Source: Candidatus Cloacimonadota bacterium
GTDB lineage: Bacteria; Muiribacteriota; UBA6191
Assembly (NCBI GenBank): GCA_002402105.1
Contig: NVVD01000029.1
Coordinates: 8,628 to 43,363, forward strand
DNA length: 34,736 bases
Direction: 5' to 3'
The position numbers were made by a program, and so were the translations under genes. The notes beneath the pieces were generated by a model, which worked only from the letters and a program-made list of their open reading frames with translations, did no database searches and was not told the origin of the DNA. Shown here piece by piece: positions 1 to 7,558 of the stretch (within the stretch, counting starts at the first letter, position 1; each line of letters begins with the position of its first letter).

Positions 1-326
1 TTAAATAGAATATATATATAAAAGAAAATAATATTATTTCACTCATCAATAAAATAATAGTGTTTCGTTTATTACATTTATTAAAAAGGCTAAAAAAACT
101 ATTATACTGATAAAAATTATGTTTTTTGTGGCAACTTTCACATTTTCTTGGGTACAATGCAGAATAACTATCAATTACAGAGTAACAATAGTTGGATTGT
201 ATTTCATCATTAAACAGCATAACTTCCATTTGGTTTTCAAGTTGTGCCATGATTGAAAATCGATGTATAAAAAACCAAGAGATAGATGATATAAAAAAAC
301 TGATTATAATTAATAAAATTTCGGTC

Positions 327-344
327 ATGTTTCACGTGAAACAT
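327..344. other. parS: parS centromere site (ParB-binding palindrome)
   Basis: Positions 328-343 read TGTTTCACGTGAAACA, an exact match to the bacterial chromosomal parS consensus. The flanking A and T extend it to an 18-bp perfect palindrome. ParB loads here as a CTP-dependent clamp and, with ParA and SMC, segregates the replication origin region. It is the only full copy I found in the window. A chance exact match to this sequence in such AT-rich DNA is very unlikely. parS sites normally cluster near oriC, so the window probably lies on the origin-proximal part of the chromosome (inference). Confidence 0.93.
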
Positions 345-436
345 TCTAAAATGTTTCGAGGTAAGAGTTTATAAAAGTTAAAAATAATTGTACAGGATAG
401 TAGATAGTATTCCAAATAGTTCGTTATTAATCACAA

Positions 437-472
437 GAAAAAACACTATAATTTTAATTTAATAAATATAGT
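437..472 (-). terminator. Weak intrinsic terminator of the cohesin/dockerin operon
   Basis: Just past the stop of the leftward lipoprotein gene, arms ACTATA (445-450) and TATAGT (467-472) can pair around an AT-rich loop. On the minus strand the hairpin is followed by a run of U (complement of 437-443). The stem is short, so termination strength is doubtful. Confidence 0.35.
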
Positions 473-473
473 T

Positions 474-1136
474 TTACCTTTTTCTAGAAATTTCTCCACC
501 AAAAAACTGTGTATCTAAGGGGTTTCCATTTTTATCTAATACACTTGAACGAGCATTTATAAAACCAATGATAGTAGTAAAATCAGCAGGACTTAATATT
601 TCTAACGGAATAGATACGATTAGACCATTATAATTTTGTGCGGTTCCTAAATTACTTAATAAACTTTGTGAAAAGTGATATAGGCCTTGAGTATTATTAT
701 CATTTTTTCCAATAAAAACAACGGAGTTACTAGGTAAAAATTTACGTAACCTTGACTCTTGGGGTCCTTCTATAATTTCAACTTCATCTGAACTATCAAT
801 AATTTTTATAATATTTGGGTTATAATTAATAGAAAATGGAGAATCATAAATCCCTATAATATTTTTTACATATACATCTAAATGAACAAATCTAGAGTTT
901 GGGCTTAGTTGATTGATATTTAGATAAATAGAATTATTAGGTATTTGATCTTTTTGTAAAACAAAACTATTTAGTTTATTCGGCATTGCTTCATCAAGTA
1001 TCGAAAATTGAATAATATTTGATGTATTAATAACAGGAGCTTGATTTAAATCAAAAAAGGGTTGGTCTTTTACTCCACATCCTGCAAATAGAGTAAATAA
1101 TAAAAAAATAATTATGTTACGGTGTTGCTTTTCCAT
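474..1136 (-). CDS. Lipoprotein with cohesin-like domain
   Basis: 220-residue exported lipoprotein. The N-terminus is a lipoprotein signal peptide with lipobox LFAGC (lipidated Cys20). The +2 residue is Gly, not Asp, which favours outer-membrane sorting. From about residue 65 to the end the protein has the pattern of a cohesin-type beta-sandwich: a strand rich in alternating hydrophobics, then SPFSINYNPNIIKII (the usual YDP-like turn), a mid-domain VVFIGKN strand, and near the end SSVLDKNGNPL followed by GGEI. The gene overlaps the end of the upstream matrixin gene by 20 bp, so the two are translationally coupled. Because that upstream protein ends in a dockerin-like module, the most economical role is an outer-membrane anchor that holds the metalloprotease. 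Cohesin assignment is by pattern only; another Ig-like lipoprotein fold is possible. Confidence 0.75.
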   Translation of the reverse strand: MEKQHRNIIIFLLFTLFAGCGVKDQPFFDLNQAPVINTSNIIQFSILDEAMPNKLNSFVLQKDQIPNNSIYLNINQLSPNSRFVHLDVYVKNIIGIYDSPFSINYNPNIIKIIDSSDEVEIIEGPQESRLRKFLPSNSVVFIGKNDNNTQGLYHFSQSLLSNLGTAQNYNGLIVSIPLEILSPADFTTIIGFINARSSVLDKNGNPLDTQFFGGEISRKR

Positions 1137-4100
1137 AGGCCTTTATTAATATATTCATGTCTAATAAATCGATATTTCCATCTGAGTTAAAATCTAATGA
1201 ACAATCACCTAAATGATTAATACATTGACTTGTTCTTATTGCTTTTGCCATAATAGATACATCATAACCATCAATAATATTATTGTCAGGATAAACTAAA
1301 TTTGAAATAACTTTAGAAGCATCTAAATTTACAAATCTGACTTGATGATTAATATTTGGGTTCATTTGATGTTGATCTATAAATACTGTGATATTTGATG
1401 TTAAATTAAAACTTGATGCTCTTGATTGTAAAAATTGTGAATAACTACCATCACTATTTTTTTGAATTACTCCTATTAATTTACCCTGAGAAGCTTGAAT
1501 AATAACACTAGAAGTTGTAGGTAAATTTAATGGTTCTCCGTTCACTGCTCTTGGAAAAATAATAATTTTTGAAGTTGATGTACCATCTGAATAAATAACA
1601 GGGTTATCAATTGTAATAAGGGTTCTTGTAGAGTCAGCTGATCCGACAATTGAATAGGTAATTTGATTTGATAATAAAGATAAAACATTATTTATTTTAT
1701 AGGTAATAATAGCATTTGTTGAAAAGTTAGAAGATCTTATAGATAGTTGAAAGCTTCCATCATTATTACTAAAAAAAGTTACATCTGAATTTCCAATAGG
1801 TTTTAGTTCAAGCTGATTATTACTTCCAGGAACAAGAGTAAAACGTAAAAACTCACCAACATTAATACTTGCTGTTAAAGAATTAGTAGGAAAGTCTTTA
1901 CCAATTGGAGATAAGTCAGGAAATAAAGGGGTAACTGTGACAGTAGTAACGCTTAATCCATCAGCTGAAAGAATACTTTCATTTAGTTTTATTCTTAAAA
2001 GGTTTGCTTCTGGTTCTACAAAACGAACATTATCGATAATATCAATACTTTCAAAACCATTTCCCTTAATAGTACCACTAATAGTTGCAACTCCTTCTCC
2101 AAAACAAGGATTTCCTGATGGGTGGCATGGTGAAATAGTCATGGTTAAAATAGCTCCACCAGCATAAGATGGGTGTAATCCAGCATCTCCAGGAGCTGCA
2201 TGTATACCTAAACTATTTGAAATAATACCTCGATCAGTCACTAAGAAAATAAGCTGACTTAAGTCTAAATCAATAGGAAAATCGTTTAAAAACCTAGGAT
2301 TAACTTCTACAAAAGCACTTTGTTTAGAGTTTGCTAAAAGGTAAGATTTATTAATAGATATTCTAGTTTTATTACCAGATGACCCTCTAATTTGTAAAGT
2401 TTGTTTGTCGTTTAATTCTCTATTTAATAGGTTTACTTTAAATGTTACATCTTGTGTATTAGACGAGCTTTCTACAATTGCGGTGTAGATAATTTCATTG
2501 GCTGCATCTTTTTCAAAAACTATGGGTCTGATAATAATGTCATTATTAAGAGAGTTTGGATTTACAATACCAATAGCAACTTGAGAAACTCCTATATCTA
2601 TTGGTATTCTAGAGCTATCAGAAAAGTTAGCTTCGATTAAAAACTTTATACTTGGAGTTGTTGGTATAAGACTATCTTTAGAATGAACAAAGTTGGGATT
2701 GATTCTAAACTTTGATTGACCTAAACTTACACTTTCAAATTTAACATTTTTATCAATAATCATTTCTATGTTATCTAATAAAATTTTAGGAATAACATCT
2801 ACCGGGGAGCTATTGGTCATTGTACATTGATAAAGGTTATTACCTAAACTAACAATGGGAGTAAAAGAGACAGTATTTGATGTACCACTTGAACTTAAAA
2901 ATGTAAGGTTTGGGTCAAGATCAAGAATATCTCCAAAGTCACTACCATTACTAAACTTAGGTTTAATTTTAAAAGTAGCTGGAGCATTTAATCCAGCAAA
3001 TACAGGTTTATTAAATTGGTCAATTCCATCATTTTGAAATTTTATTTCATTTGAAACTAATTTAATATCTGTTAATGTTGGAGAAGGTCTTTCATAAAAA
3101 ATTCTTTTGCTTACAAAGTTTACTAAAACTCCATCTAAAAGAAGAGTAATATCAGAAGTTACAGAGTTTGTTGTTCCTGTTAAATTTGGTGCAAAAATAC
3201 TTAGTTTATAAGTATGAGAACCATCATTTTGATATACGGGAGTTGCTTCTTTTTGATCAATAGCAGCGTTAAAACTACCAGAAGTTATTTTTAATTTGAG
3301 ACGGCTTGAGATATCAGCTTGAATCATTTGATTATCAATAGTTTTTGGAGTTAGTATAACTATAGTGCTGGTTGTTCCGTTTCCGTAAAGATAGGTAGAT
3401 TGGCTTGTAATAGTTGATCTAGTGAGATTTAAATTATTAGTATTTATATTACTGACAAAATTAATAACTTCACTGATAGGAGTTGTACCGTTATAAATAA
3501 TATTTTGTGCTGTATTTTGTCCGTTTCCTAGTTCAAATTGTGACTCTGCTAGGCCATTATAAAACTCTAATGGAAAAGAAATAGCTTTATTATTGAAAAA
3601 TATCTTATCTCCAGCTGAGGCATCATCTAAAAATGAGAAATCATTTTCATAAGAGATTGTTCCACCATCATAAGCAATAGGAAAAGGTTGGGCAAACACT
3701 TTATAGGTCCCTGGTTTTAAACCATTGATTTGAAACTCTCCATTAAAATTAACACCTGTTGATGTAAAACTAGATATGGTTGAAACAGCAATATTTTGAG
3801 ATTGATCCCAAGCTACAATATGAGCTCCACTAATAAAGTCACCATTGATTAACCCAGATAACATTTTACCCTTTAAAATACCTTTATAAGGATTAGTAGC
3901 ATTAGGATAAGTAAAAGCTAAAATAGATTTTTCATCTTCTTTTATTTCAGATTGTTCATCATGATATTTTGGAAACAGAGCACTTTTTTTGATTAAAGCT
4001 CCTCCAATATCTTGTTCTGAAATGGGAGAATGGTCAAAACCAAGTAAATGACCAAGTTCATGAGTTAAAACGGATCGTAATAAAGCTTGATTGAGATTAG

Positions 4101-4614
4101 GATTAGAACTTACACCAACTCCACCTTTTAAAAATTGAAAGTTTTTTTTATTTAAAATAATATCAGCATCTACAATTGTACGATTTGTTAAATTTACAGT
4201 TAAATAAGTAACCGCCATAACACCAAAGTTTTGATTTACAGAGTCTGAAAAATAAATAAAGTTTTGATTATCTGGAAGACCATTGTTTGTGGTTGGTAGA
4301 TTATTTATTGGAATAACTCTAAATGGGGTGCTGGGTTGAGCTCCAATAGGGCTTGGTGAATTAGATGATACAGTGAATGTAAAATTTATGGCACTTCCGA
4401 GGCTATTTTGCCATTGATCTAAAGAATATTGTAACTCTGATAAAACATCTTGATTAGTTAAAGTGTTAGAAGATGAGGGATTAATCATTAATTGTATAGA
4501 CGTATTGTTCCATCGAACTGGACCAAAACTTCCACTATTGTCTAAGACAATATAGGGTATTCCACTAAATAAATTTATGGTGAATAAAAATAAAAATAAA
4601 AATTTAAGATACAT
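1117..4614 (-). CDS. Secreted matrixin-like metalloprotease with invasin-like repeats and C-terminal dockerin
   Basis: 1165 residues. A signal peptide (about 1-18) is followed by a matrixin/metzincin domain. The zinc site HELGHLLGFDH lies at 185-195 (HExxHxxGxxH, with catalytic Glu186), and DADIILN at about 149-155 resembles the calcium-binding segment common in matrixins. After it come several Ig-like repeats of the invasin/Big_1 type, each with a recurring 'ADG/SDG-T/S-x-x-xIxVxP' core (for example LSADGLSVTTVTVTP and YSDGTSTSKIIIFP). The C-terminal ~70 residues hold two dockerin-type calcium loops. The last, DFNSDGNIDLLD, is canonical (D1, N3, D5, D9, D12); the first, around PDNNIIDGYD, is degenerate. 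It overlaps both neighbours in the operon. The likely role is extracellular or surface proteolysis or adhesion; the substrate is unknown. No prodomain cysteine switch was recognised. Confidence 0.9.
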   Translation of the reverse strand: MYLKFLFLFLFTINLFSGIPYIVLDNSGSFGPVRWNNTSIQLMINPSSSNTLTNQDVLSELQYSLDQWQNSLGSAINFTFTVSSNSPSPIGAQPSTPFRVIPINNLPTTNNGLPDNQNFIYFSDSVNQNFGVMAVTYLTVNLTNRTIVDADIILNKKNFQFLKGGVGVSSNPNLNQALLRSVLTHELGHLLGFDHSPISEQDIGGALIKKSALFPKYHDEQSEIKEDEKSILAFTYPNATNPYKGILKGKMLSGLINGDFISGAHIVAWDQSQNIAVSTISSFTSTGVNFNGEFQINGLKPGTYKVFAQPFPIAYDGGTISYENDFSFLDDASAGDKIFFNNKAISFPLEFYNGLAESQFELGNGQNTAQNIIYNGTTPISEVINFVSNINTNNLNLTRSTITSQSTYLYGNGTTSTIVILTPKTIDNQMIQADISSRLKLKITSGSFNAAIDQKEATPVYQNDGSHTYKLSIFAPNLTGTTNSVTSDITLLLDGVLVNFVSKRIFYERPSPTLTDIKLVSNEIKFQNDGIDQFNKPVFAGLNAPATFKIKPKFSNGSDFGDILDLDPNLTFLSSSGTSNTVSFTPIVSLGNNLYQCTMTNSSPVDVIPKILLDNIEMIIDKNVKFESVSLGQSKFRINPNFVHSKDSLIPTTPSIKFLIEANFSDSSRIPIDIGVSQVAIGIVNPNSLNNDIIIRPIVFEKDAANEIIYTAIVESSSNTQDVTFKVNLLNRELNDKQTLQIRGSSGNKTRISINKSYLLANSKQSAFVEVNPRFLNDFPIDLDLSQLIFLVTDRGIISNSLGIHAAPGDAGLHPSYAGGAILTMTISPCHPSGNPCFGEGVATISGTIKGNGFESIDIIDNVRFVEPEANLLRIKLNESILSADGLSVTTVTVTPLFPDLSPIGKDFPTNSLTASINVGEFLRFTLVPGSNNQLELKPIGNSDVTFFSNNDGSFQLSIRSSNFSTNAIITYKINNVLSLLSNQITYSIVGSADSTRTLITIDNPVIYSDGTSTSKIIIFPRAVNGEPLNLPTTSSVIIQASQGKLIGVIQKNSDGSYSQFLQSRASSFNLTSNITVFIDQHQMNPNINHQVRFVNLDASKVISNLVYPDNNIIDGYDVSIMAKAIRTSQCINHLGDCSLDFNSDGNIDLLDMNILIKAYGKATP

Positions 4615-5140
4615 AAAAATGAATTAAATCCTTAAAGTTTTGCAATGTTTTATACTCAGAAAATTGATAATGTAATTGTAGCTCTTTGTTATTATTAATT
4701 TTTTTAAAAATATCAGAATTTAAAAAGTAATGATATTGATCGATTTGTATTATATTTTGATGAACAGGAAATGAACCTTGGGCATAGCCTAAAGTTTCTA
4801 AATTAGAATCATTATTTTGAATTAAAAATAATAAAAGTTGATCATTAATATAATATTTTCTAACTCCAGATACTAAAGTTTGAAGATTGTTATGTTTACC
4901 CCCAATTTGATGCATTATTAATTCGGAGCTACCATTCCCTTTTAAATAATCATGGATATTTATATGATATGAGGTATGAATAGAATCCTTTTTAAAGTAA
5001 CTTTGTTTATTTGTGATTGTAGCAATAACAATTATATCAGCATGTTGATAGAGCTCTTTTAAAGTTAAAGGGCTTAGGCTAGTTGCATGAGTAATTATTG
5101 TTGTAAATAATAAATTTATTAATAATATAGTTTGTTTCAT
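4604..5140 (-). CDS. Small exported protein, first gene of the matrixin/cohesin operon
   Basis: 178 residues with an N-terminal signal peptide (cleavage probably after HAT, near residue 20). The mature part is a single alpha/beta domain with LKELYQHADIIVIATI near the start, a central LKGNG, a GGKH turn, a YYINDQLLLFL strand and LGYAQGSFPV. This arrangement resembles the small secreted proteins often found beside matrixin genes in deltaproteobacteria and relatives, but I cannot name a family with confidence and no catalytic residues stand out. The stop overlaps the matrixin start by 11 bp, so the two are coupled. It could be a chaperone, inhibitor or accessory factor for the protease (inference). 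A divergent lipoprotein gene begins about 190 bp upstream, so promoters for both lie in 5141-5332. Confidence 0.8.
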   Translation of the reverse strand: MKQTILLINLLFTTIITHATSLSPLTLKELYQHADIIVIATITNKQSYFKKDSIHTSYHINIHDYLKGNGSSELIMHQIGGKHNNLQTLVSGVRKYYINDQLLLFLIQNNDSNLETLGYAQGSFPVHQNIIQIDQYHYFLNSDIFKKINNNKELQLHYQFSEYKTLQNFKDLIHFYVS

Positions 5141-5332
5141 AAAAAATACTTTAGTTTTATAGTTAAATAGTATTCATATTTAACAAAAAGTATCGTTATT
5201 TAATAAGAATATATTAAGAGTTTTTAAACAAATTAATATAAAATAGATAAAGTTTTGTAATGGCATAGAACTAAACAAACAAAATACATGAAAAATATAG
5301 AATTTTTGTTTTATATATCCGATTCAATATGT

Positions 5333-6433
5333 ATGAAAATAAAAAACATACTTAATTTAATCTTTTTAATATCTTTTTTTGTATTTGTAATGATGGGATG
5401 TACTTCTGGAGATCCATATTTAGATCCAGTACCAGCTAGTTTTGCCATTGTAAAAATAGAGCCTCAAGAAAATCAACAAAATATTCCTGTAAATCAATCA
5501 ATAAAAGTTACTTTTGAAAATGATATTGATTTATCTACTTTAAATACTAGAACATTTATTGTATCTACAAGACGTGGAGAAACAGCGGGTGGAAATATTA
5601 CTTATGATGCTAGTATTAAAACAGCTACTTATAGTCCAAGTTTACAATTACAAGAAGGTACAGATTATGAAGTTGTAGTGAATCAGGTAAAAGGAAAAAG
5701 TGGGGAATTTATTCCTCCATCTGTGTTTTTATTTCGTACAGCTAACCAATTTGAAACTGTTAAATTAACTCCAAGAGATGGTGCTATTGGAGTTAAAGTA
5801 GCTGGTTTTAATAGAGCAGATATATCTGTACAATTTAATGAATCTTTAAATGCAACAGGTTCAAATAATGCTATGATTTCTACTACATTTTTTGCACAAG
5901 AACAAGCAATTATATCTTTAGATGATATTAATGTAATGGCATCTTCTCCAGTATATGACGATACAATAAAGACTTTATCATTAAAACCAGCATCTGGACG
6001 TTTAAAATATTCATCCAAATATTATGTTACCTTACGAGATGTTGAGTCAATTCATGGAGGTAGAATAGATTTAGTTCAATGGTCTTTTACTACACAACAA
6101 GTGAGAGTAAATGCGACGGTTCCGAGTCAATCTACAACTAATATTTCAATAACATCTGATATTAGAATATTTTTTCAAGAAGCAATAGAATTTAATACAA
6201 TTAGAGGTAGTGTAAAAATTAGAGAAGCATTTGGTATACAGCCAGTATTTAATTTTTTAGAGTCACCTCAGCTATTACCTAATCAAAAAGAATTACTTAT
6301 TCGTACAAAAATTCAAGCATCTGACCCGGGTTTAAAGAAAAACACTCGTTATGAAATTTTGGTAGATGGTGTTGTAAGTACTCAAAATGAGCTTTATCAA
6401 AAGTTCACTTCTTATTTTACTACAGAGCCTTAA
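5333..6433 (+). CDS. Lipoprotein with three bacterial Ig-like (Big_5-type) domains
   Basis: About 366 residues from the chosen start. An upstream in-frame ATG at 5288 would add 15 residues before the signal peptide. I prefer 5333 because it gives a normal lipoprotein signal (positively charged start, hydrophobic core, lipobox VMMGC, lipidated Cys23). Neither ATG has a good Shine-Dalgarno sequence. The mature protein shows three successive SbsA/Big_5-like units, each opening with a 'P-x-(D/N/S)-x-x-x-x-(I/V)-x-(V/I)' motif followed by a strand such as IKVTFENDI, ISVQFNESL or IRIFFQEAI, and closing with an FxT-type strand (FRTAN, SFTTQ, YFTTE). It is a surface or periplasmic structural lipoprotein of unknown partner. 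The stop codon overlaps the mutY start by one base (TAATG), although the functions look unrelated. Confidence 0.85.
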   Translation: MKIKNILNLIFLISFFVFVMMGCTSGDPYLDPVPASFAIVKIEPQENQQNIPVNQSIKVTFENDIDLSTLNTRTFIVSTRRGETAGGNITYDASIKTATYSPSLQLQEGTDYEVVVNQVKGKSGEFIPPSVFLFRTANQFETVKLTPRDGAIGVKVAGFNRADISVQFNESLNATGSNNAMISTTFFAQEQAIISLDDINVMASSPVYDDTIKTLSLKPASGRLKYSSKYYVTLRDVESIHGGRIDLVQWSFTTQQVRVNATVPSQSTTNISITSDIRIFFQEAIEFNTIRGSVKIREAFGIQPVFNFLESPQLLPNQKELLIRTKIQASDPGLKKNTRYEILVDGVVSTQNELYQKFTSYFTTEP

Positions 6434-7428
6434 TGTCTAAAGTAATACAGTTATACCAGTGGTATATGCATAATCAGCGTGATTTACCATGGCGCAAAAA
6501 TAAAGATCCATATAAAATTTTGGTTTCTGAAATAATGCTACAACAAACTCGTGTAGAAGCAGTTATTATAAAATATAATGCATTTATAAAAAAGTTTCCA
6601 GACCTTAAATCTTTAGCTCAAGCTCAAGAAGACTCAGTATTAAAAGCTTGGGAAGGACTTGGGTATTATAGAAGAGCAAGAAATTTAAAAAAAACTTGTG
6701 AGCTTATTTATTATGAGTATTCAAATAAATTCCCTAGATATTATGTTAACTTACTTAAATTCCCTGGAATAGGTGAGTATACTGCTAGCGCTGTTGCTTC
6801 TATAGCTTTTGGAGAAAATGTAGCAGTTTTAGACGGAAATGTAATACGAATTATCTCTCGTATTTTTATGTTAGATGGTGACCCAAAAAAATCTGATATC
6901 CGTAAAAAATTTATGAAATGTATAATAGATGATTTTTTTTATGAAAAGGATTCAGGTAATTATAACCAAGCTATGATGGAGCTTGGAGCTTTGATATGTA
7001 CTCCAAAGTCTCCAAAGTGTCATTTATGTCCAGTAAATGATTCATGTATATCAAAAAAAGAAAATAAAATAGATGAATATCCTCAAATTTTAAAACCAGT
7101 TAAAAAAGTAAAAGTGTTTCTCTACTTTTATTTAGATGTTATAGATAAAAAAATACAATTGACATCTAATAATTGGAAATCTTATCAAAAAGGTTATATT
7201 TGTCCTCCTTTTTTTGAATCTGAAACTTTATTAAATGATGAACAAATAAAAAAAATCATGAAGATAAATGAAAACTCTTTGAAAATAGTTTTTAAGCACA
7301 ATATTACAAAATATAATATTGAGTGTATTGTATATGCTAAATCAAAAAGTGTAATTGAATTTTATGAAAAGTGTGAACAAGCTAAAAGTGGATTTTTGTT
7401 AAAGGCGTTATCTAAATTTAAGCAGTGA
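6433..7428 (+). CDS. mutY: A/G-specific adenine DNA glycosylase
   Basis: Removes adenine mispaired with 8-oxoguanine in base-excision repair. 331 residues. The N-terminal HhH-GPD domain contains the catalytic Glu33 (SEIMLQQT), the helix-hairpin-helix LLKFPGIGEYTA (about 107-118) and the catalytic Asp134 (VLDGN). The [4Fe-4S] cluster loop is complete, with Cys189, 196, 199 and 205 (C-x6-C-x2-C-x5-C). The C-terminal part (about 225-331) corresponds to the NUDIX-like 8-oxoG recognition domain but is poorly conserved. Length is typical of the family. It is co-oriented with, and overlaps by one base, the preceding lipoprotein gene. The MutY identity is secure. Confidence 0.97.
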   Translation: MSKVIQLYQWYMHNQRDLPWRKNKDPYKILVSEIMLQQTRVEAVIIKYNAFIKKFPDLKSLAQAQEDSVLKAWEGLGYYRRARNLKKTCELIYYEYSNKFPRYYVNLLKFPGIGEYTASAVASIAFGENVAVLDGNVIRIISRIFMLDGDPKKSDIRKKFMKCIIDDFFYEKDSGNYNQAMMELGALICTPKSPKCHLCPVNDSCISKKENKIDEYPQILKPVKKVKVFLYFYLDVIDKKIQLTSNNWKSYQKGYICPPFFESETLLNDEQIKKIMKINENSLKIVFKHNITKYNIECIVYAKSKSVIEFYEKCEQAKSGFLLKALSKFKQ

Positions 7429-7558
7429 CTTATATAGTGAAACGAAAATTATATATTTTATAGTATTTTGTAGTAGAATAAAAAATAGTAGGTAGTTTTT
7501 ATTTTTTTGGGTGTATGAGATTAACTATCTTAGTTAAAGTAATAACCCCTAATATATT

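Larger units (their letters stand above)
1..473. other. Non-coding AT-rich region carrying parS
   Basis: I see no convincing gene here. The first 130 bases are extremely AT-rich. The only long plus-strand reading frame (192-374) has no ribosome binding site, no recognisable product, and runs straight through the parS palindrome. I looked for DnaA boxes (TTATCCACA-like) and found none, so this is not demonstrably an origin. The right end holds a weak terminator for the leftward operon that ends at 474. Confidence 0.6.

Noticed and set aside
192-374. 60-codon plus-strand reading frame spanning parS
   Set aside because: No ribosome binding site, no recognisable product, and it runs through the 18-bp parS palindrome; the palindrome explains the conserved sequence.
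1-473. Replication origin near parS
   Set aside because: No DnaA boxes or dnaA/dnaN genes are visible; parS alone shows proximity, not the origin itself.
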